Source: CAYMTN01 sp964393335
GTDB lineage: Bacteria > Chloroflexota > Anaerolineae > Aggregatilineales > Aggregatilineaceae
Reading direction: 5' to 3'
NCBI GenBank assembly: GCA_964393335.1
Contig: CAYMTN010000227.1
Coordinates: 1-8,555, forward strand
Length of the DNA stretch: 8,555 nt
Shown here: piece after piece, positions 5,771-8,555 of the stretch
Layout of the letters: every line of letters starts with the position of its first letter
How positions within the stretch are numbered: position 1 is the stretch's first letter
Made by a program: the position numbers and the translations under genes
Notes under the pieces: generated by a model
Databases searched by the model: none
What the model saw: only the letters and a program-made list of their open reading frames with translations
Told to the model about the DNA's origin: nothing

Positions 5771-5808
5771 AAAAAAATACACACCCGGCGGAGTGGCCCG
5801 CCGGGTGT
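5771..5808 (-). terminator. Strong intercistronic intrinsic terminator
   Basis: ACACCCGGCGG (5781-5791) pairs with CCGCCGGGTGT (5798-5808) over 11 bp with a 6-nt loop. On the minus strand GTATTTTTTT follows. It starts 8 bp after the pilin-like stop. Because the next gene begins only 48 bp beyond it and I saw no clear promoter between, it probably acts as a partial stop that lowers expression of the second gene. Confidence 0.88.
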
Positions 5809-5816
5809 CGCTGCAC

Positions 5817-6587
5817 CTATTCCGGGCACTGGTTGGTTTCTTCTGAAGACCCATCGTCTGGCTGCACGGGCGCTGTGATCTCGCTGTAGTATAATTCCGT
5901 GCCCGCCTTCAACCCGACCGTCACGACGTCCCACTGGTAGTACCCGGCCAGGGTGATGATCACCGTGCGCGAGTCGCTGGTATCCGTCTGGTAGTAGGGA
6001 ACGAGGGGCACCGAGCTGAAGCTGGTCAGTGCATACCCATCCGCTGCCGATTTCTTGTCCTTATCCTTGTCCTTGTCCCTACCGGGCGGTACGACCGGAT
6101 CGACCTCCGTGTCTTTGTCACCACCGCCACCAGTTTCATACCCTGTGTCGAACTTGATGCCCGCCACGCCGGTCGTCGCGTCGGTTCCCCATTCGTACTG
6201 CTCGCTGACCCGCACGACGTTGCCGCGCAGTTCCGCCGGAAGCCCCAGCGTCCAGTGGCTGATCGACGGGTCACAAGCGGATGTAACTTGATAGGCGGCT
6301 GTCGTGCGATCGTTTGCTTCGTCATAACTGCGCCCGACAAGCTGGACCGAGTGACAACCCAGTGGGGCCACTTCCGGGCCTTCCTGTTTGGCTTCCGGCT
6401 CCACTTCACATTCCAACCCGGTGGCGGGATTCAGACCCTGAACGGTCTTTTCAAAACCGCCGACTATGAACTGCACGACAAGCCCCGCCATGAGCATAAT
6501 GAAGATTCCGGCTGGCACCAGGACCGAATACTCGGTCAAAGCCTGGCCGCGCTGCCATTTGATCCATCCCGCCCCGTGTTGTTTCAT
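5817..6587 (-). CDS. Flp/TadE-like prepilin with a large extracellular domain
   Basis: From ATG 6587 the product has 256 aa. WQRGQALTEYSVLVPAG (11-27) fits the prepilin peptidase signature: a Gly (14) followed by Glu at mature position +5 (Glu19) and Tyr, then a hydrophobic helix up to about residue 45 (GIFIMLMAGLVVQFI). This is typical of Flp pilins and of TadE-type pseudopilins of tight-adherence systems. Unlike an Flp pilin of 50-70 aa, about 210 residues follow. They form a probable beta-rich domain with Cys58, an ACDP segment and GVAGIKFDTGY, interrupted by a Gly- and Asp/Lys-rich linker with four DK repeats, and resuming at SRTVIITLAGYYQWDVVTVGLKAG. The protein would sit in the membrane with the domain outside. 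GAGG 7 nt before the ATG supports this start over two in-frame upstream ATGs. No other tad genes are in view. Confidence 0.75.
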   Translation of the reverse strand: MKQHGAGWIKWQRGQALTEYSVLVPAGIFIMLMAGLVVQFIVGGFEKTVQGLNPATGLECEVEPEAKQEGPEVAPLGCHSVQLVGRSYDEANDRTTAAYQVTSACDPSISHWTLGLPAELRGNVVRVSEQYEWGTDATTGVAGIKFDTGYETGGGGDKDTEVDPVVPPGRDKDKDKDKKSAADGYALTSFSSVPLVPYYQTDTSDSRTVIITLAGYYQWDVVTVGLKAGTELYYSEITAPVQPDDGSSEETNQCPE

Positions 6588-6666
6588 GACCTTACCTCGT
6601 CTTTCGTGCTTTGATCGCGTGATTGAGAGTAAATAAAGACTGATTGATGATCTTGCCGCTGACTTC

Positions 6667-6697
6667 ATTCTATCCCGGGACAATTGACGAAGGCCAA
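6667..6697 (-). promoter_or_regulatory. Weak promoter candidate for the pilin-like gene
   Basis: On the minus strand TAGAAT (6672-6667) matches the -10 consensus at five of six positions, with TTGGCC (6697-6692) 19 bp upstream as a poor -35. The start codon is about 80 bp downstream. The long spacer makes this tentative. Confidence 0.25.
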
Positions 6698-6962
6698 AGG
6701 ATTTGTCGAGAAATATATACAATGCTCAAGAACGTATAGATTGGGCGGTCCGCGTTGGACAAATGGGAAAAACGTGCGGCATGACCGGCCATCCGGAAGG
6801 CTCTTGCGCGAGGATAGTGTCAAAATTCGTAAACAATTCGGGGGCAAGTTCAATGGTCACGATAATTGTCTTAATTAATTGTGTTTCTTGAGTACGAATA
6901 AAGGCCGGAGGCGTTTATGGCTCCCCGGCCCGTACCCATCATCGTCGGGTAGTGGCGACATC

Positions 6963-6991
6963 TTGACTGATGAAGTATCTTCTTGTACGCT
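6963..6991 (+). promoter_or_regulatory. Candidate promoter for the DUF4256 gene
   Basis: TTGACT (6963-6968) is a five-of-six -35 box. After exactly 17 bp comes TACGCT (6986-6991), a three-of-six -10 box. The start codon is 55 bp downstream. Confidence 0.4.
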
Positions 6992-7046
6992 CTTTTTGTA
7001 GAACATGCGTATTATTTTCGTTTATGAGCATAGAAAGGAATCTCCT

Positions 7047-7598
7047 ATGGAGTTGTCAGCAGAACAACGTGAAGAACTACTCAGAGCATTAAAAGCCCGT
7101 TTTGAGAAAAACATGAACCGCCATAAAGGGCTTGAATGGGCTAAAGTACAAGCAAAGCTGGAAGCTAATATTGAAAAACTGTGGTCACTCAATGAAATGG
7201 AAAGAACTGGCGGTGAACCGGATGTTGTTGGTCATGATAAAAAGACGGGCGAATACATTTTTTATGATTGTTCAGCGGAAAGTCCTAAAGGCCGCAGAAG
7301 TGTTTGTTACGACCGTGAAGGGCAGGAATCAAGGAAAGAATATAAACCAGAAAATAACGCTATTGATATGGCTGCTGTCATGGGAATTGAACTTTTAACG
7401 GAAGAACAATATCGAGAGTTGCAGAAACTTGGAAATTTCGATACGAAAACGTCGAGCTGGGTGAAAACACCTTCTGATATTAGAAAACTCGGCGGCGCCC
7501 TCTTTGTTGATCGCCGCTACGGCCATGTCTTCGTGTATCACAACGGTGCGGACTCTTACTATGGCGCTAGGGGGTTCCGTGGCTCGCTAAGGGTCTAA
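7047..7598 (+). CDS. DUF4256 family protein
   Basis: The 183-aa product ends in the highly recognisable block KTSSWVKTPSDIRKLGGAL, FVDRRYGHVFVYHNGA and ARGFRGSLRV, characteristic of DUF4256 proteins, and is full length for them. Upstream blocks are LLRALKARFEKNMNRHKGLEW, GGEPDVVGHD and YIFYDCSAESPKGRRS. The function of the family is unknown; no membrane segment or signal peptide is seen, so it should be cytoplasmic. AAAGGA 7 nt before ATG 7047 supports this start; an in-frame ATG at 7005 would add 14 residues without a ribosome site. Codon use is clearly AT-richer (many AAA, GAA, ATT, TAT) than in the sugar and pilin genes, which suggests acquisition from another genome. A recombinase relic begins 2 bp after the stop, which fits arrival with a mobile element. 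Confidence 0.88.
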   Translation: MELSAEQREELLRALKARFEKNMNRHKGLEWAKVQAKLEANIEKLWSLNEMERTGGEPDVVGHDKKTGEYIFYDCSAESPKGRRSVCYDREGQESRKEYKPENNAIDMAAVMGIELLTEEQYRELQKLGNFDTKTSSWVKTPSDIRKLGGALFVDRRYGHVFVYHNGADSYYGARGFRGSLRV

Positions 7599-7600
7599 AT

Positions 7601-7783
7601 TTTGCACAGACAGCTAAATTTGAGAACGGAACACCTGAAAAAAAGAAAGAGATTTTCGCAGATTCAGGTTCGAACCTCACCCTCAATTTCGGAAAACTCT
7701 TTCTGTTCGGCCCAGGGTCAGGCGTAAAGTGGTTTAATCTTGAGAACCCTGATGGCAATCAGGTCCTCCTGGTACAGGCGTAA
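7601..7783 (+). pseudogene. C-terminal relic of a large serine recombinase
   Basis: Sixty open codons end at TAA 7781-7783 with no start or ribosome site of their own. The text FAQTAK, FENGTPEKKKEIF, GSNLTL, GKLFLF matches the pattern at the C-termini of large serine (TnpX/phage integrase-like) recombinases: Phe-Ala-x-x-Ala, an Asn-Gly-Thr-x-Glu-x-Lys-Arg-Glu-Ile helix, then Gly-Ser-Asn-Leu-x-Leu. The catalytic serine domain, the recombinase domain and the zinc ribbon are missing. The fragment directly abuts the DUF4256 gene and has a similarly AT-leaning composition. A deletion that removed the front of the gene is the simplest explanation. The family call rests on pattern memory, not on an alignment. 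Confidence 0.65.
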
Positions 7784-7811
7784 GTATAAGAGCGCATTCC
7801 TGCAACCAATC

Positions 7812-7834
7812 GAGAGGCCGAAAGGCCTCTTTAT
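7812..7834 (+). terminator. Hairpin terminator after the recombinase relic
   Basis: AGAGGCC (7813-7819) and GGCCTCT (7824-7830) enclose a GAAA tetraloop, and TTAT follows. It lies 29 bp after the relic stop and just before the IS1-like end. The U-run is short, so termination may be modest. Confidence 0.6.
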
Positions 7835-7840
7835 GAAAAT

Positions 7841-7868
7841 GGTAATGGTGACATTTTAACTGATACAC
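7841..7868. repeat. Putative IS1-type terminal inverted repeat
   Basis: Starts GGTAATGGTGAC and continues through TTTTAACTGATACAC, containing the TAA stop of the transposase (7856-7858 on the minus strand). It resembles IS1 ends by eye; the partner repeat lies outside the window. Confidence 0.55.
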
Positions 7869-8555
7869 GCCAAATTGTAGTGATACACAAAGAGCCGAAA
7901 GGCCCATTCATGAAAGTGGTCGGACTTGGAAAATGACAGGGTCTTGCGGACAAAACGGGCCAGACGTTGGCGCGAGGTGTTGAACCAGCGCTCAATATGG
8001 CTGGTTTGCCCACTGCCCTTGCCCACCACCTGATGCCGTTCAGGATCAAAGATATGCTGGTACGCTTCCCAGAAATCGTTGAACGACCAGCAGCGCACGT
8101 AAGCGGTGGGAATCCACCGCCACAACTGTAGACAACTGGTCTCACTTCGATCACCGATACACTGGGCCACGATTTGCCGTGTGCGACGACACAAGGCCAC
8201 CCAAATCCAGCGTTTATTGGCTTTTTTGAGGACAAATGACCACAATTCATCCAGTTCGAGCACATCATCCCAACGCGCCTCACTCAAAGTATCGGCCAGC
8301 GGCGGCAGGTGTTGGCCCCACATTGCCAGCCAGTCCGCCACCGTCCGCCGCGAAACGCCAAATATCCGTTCGATACCCCGCAGGCTCACCCGTTCCAGCA
8401 GCGCACGTTGCACCTGGCTGCGTGTCTGCTGATCGTAGCCACGCTGCGCGTGCAATGTGCCATAGCAAGTTGCAGGTCTTGCAGTGGTATTTCTGCGATC
8501 CTCTGTAATCGTGGCCGTTTTTCACCAAGTCCAGGCTTCCACACCCTGGGTATTC
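7856..8555 (-). pseudogene. IS1-family transposase, frameshifted after the zinc finger, 5' end outside window
   Basis: The catalytic part (minus strand, 8455-7856) is a clear IS1-type DDE transposase: a helix-turn-helix with SLRGIERIFGVSRRTVADWL, the first Asp in LELDELWSFV, the second in SFNDFWEAYQ, and the Glu in GKGSGQTSHIERWFNTSRQ, ending LARFVRKTLSFSKSDHFHEW. The N-terminal zinc-binding part, with GCGSLDLVKNGHDYRG and QKYHCKTC, lies in another frame. Around 8466-8471, removing one T from AACTTGCTATGGC would join the two parts as CKTC-N-CYGTLHAQRGY. There is no A6C slip site as in IS1 itself, so an indel is likelier than programmed frameshifting. The first zinc ligand also looks lost (YPGC where CPxC is expected). 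The copy is probably inactive. Confidence 0.82.

Larger units (their letters stand above)
6588..7046. other. Gene-free divergent intergenic region (459 bp)
   Basis: No convincing gene lies between the divergent pilin-like and DUF4256 genes; short open frames here have no recognisable content. The region turns AT-rich toward 6860 (TTAATTAATTG). GGCCGG (6903-6908) and CCGGCC (6925-6930) form a hairpin which, read on the minus strand, is followed by TTTATT and could be a weak terminator. TACCC/GGGTA (6933-6937, 6947-6951) forms a second small stem. Confidence 0.5.
7841..8555 (-). mobile_element. IS1-family insertion sequence, one end inside the window
   Basis: The element begins at GGTAATGGTGAC (7841-7852). 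This resembles IS1-type terminal repeats, which start GGT, and it overlaps the transposase stop as usual for that family. The transposase lies on the minus strand and runs to the window edge, so the other end is outside. A target duplication would be about 8-9 bp ending at 7840, for example TATGAAAAT; the partner copy is not visible. Confidence 0.7.

Noticed and set aside
6055..6291. Plus-strand frame with a Ser-Leu repeat start
   Set aside because: It is the reverse reading of the Asp-Lys linker codons of the pilin-like gene.
6684..6891. Two overlapping small plus-strand frames of 62-64 codons
   Set aside because: They lack ribosome sites, have no recognisable content and overlap in different frames in an intergenic, AT-leaning region.
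6903..6951. Riboswitch upstream of DUF4256
   Set aside because: Two small stems exist, but none of the riboswitch consensus motifs I know (for example fluoride or c-di-GMP types) fits.
7660..7685. GGTTCGAACC, like a tRNA T-arm or a tRNA-derived attachment site
   Set aside because: It falls within the in-frame recombinase relic (SGSNL codons), and no acceptor stem, anticodon arm or CCA end can be built around it.

Overview
The window is moderately GC-rich bacterial DNA with dense housekeeping-style coding at the left and a mobile-element scrapyard at the right. A GalU-type nucleotidyltransferase fused to a GHMP sugar kinase, a Gfo/Idh/MocA-ThuA pair, a Flp/TadE-like pilin gene, heptad repeat arrays and IS1-family DNA together suggest a filamentous or multicellular environmental bacterium. 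Chloroflexota (Anaerolineae-like) is my best guess, but it is an inference from style and not from a marker gene.

Left part (1-2656). The end of a membrane protein gene is followed by a repeat-bearing spacer and a promoter candidate. Then comes a 640-aa bifunctional protein: an N-terminal galactokinase-like GHMP kinase joined without a linker to a C-terminal GalU-like uridylyltransferase. It would turn a free sugar into a sugar-1-phosphate and then into an NDP-sugar on one polypeptide. Its stop codon lies inside the first unit of a 7-bp-periodic repeat array (CCGTnnn). The 377-bp spacer after it holds two such arrays with a 33-bp near-identical core, and between them a nested palindromic element of about 195 bp.

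Middle plus-strand operon (2657-4424). A Gfo/Idh/MocA oxidoreductase and a ThuA-domain protein are separated by 4 bp, an arrangement like thuB-thuA of disaccharide oxidation. Directly at the thuA stop begins what looks like the 3' end of an IS200/IS605-type tnpB gene, folded into a series of hairpins (candidate omega-RNA scaffold relic). A second hairpin 130 bp further on differs from one of these by two compensated base pairs.

Middle minus-strand pair (4719-6587). A Flp/TadE-like prepilin with a large extracellular domain is followed, across a strong intrinsic terminator, by a membrane-anchored protein of unknown function. A second strong terminator closes the unit. They are probably secreted or surface partners, with the pilin made in excess.

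Right part (6588-8555). After a 459-bp gene-free stretch comes an AT-richer DUF4256 gene. A 60-codon C-terminal relic of a large serine recombinase starts 2 bp after it. A hairpin terminator and the inverted-repeat end of an IS1-family element follow. The IS1 transposase is frameshifted near its zinc finger and runs off the window.

The strongest leads are the tnpB/omega-RNA-like relic with its covarying hairpin, the kinase-nucleotidyltransferase fusion, and the heptad-array/palindrome composite.
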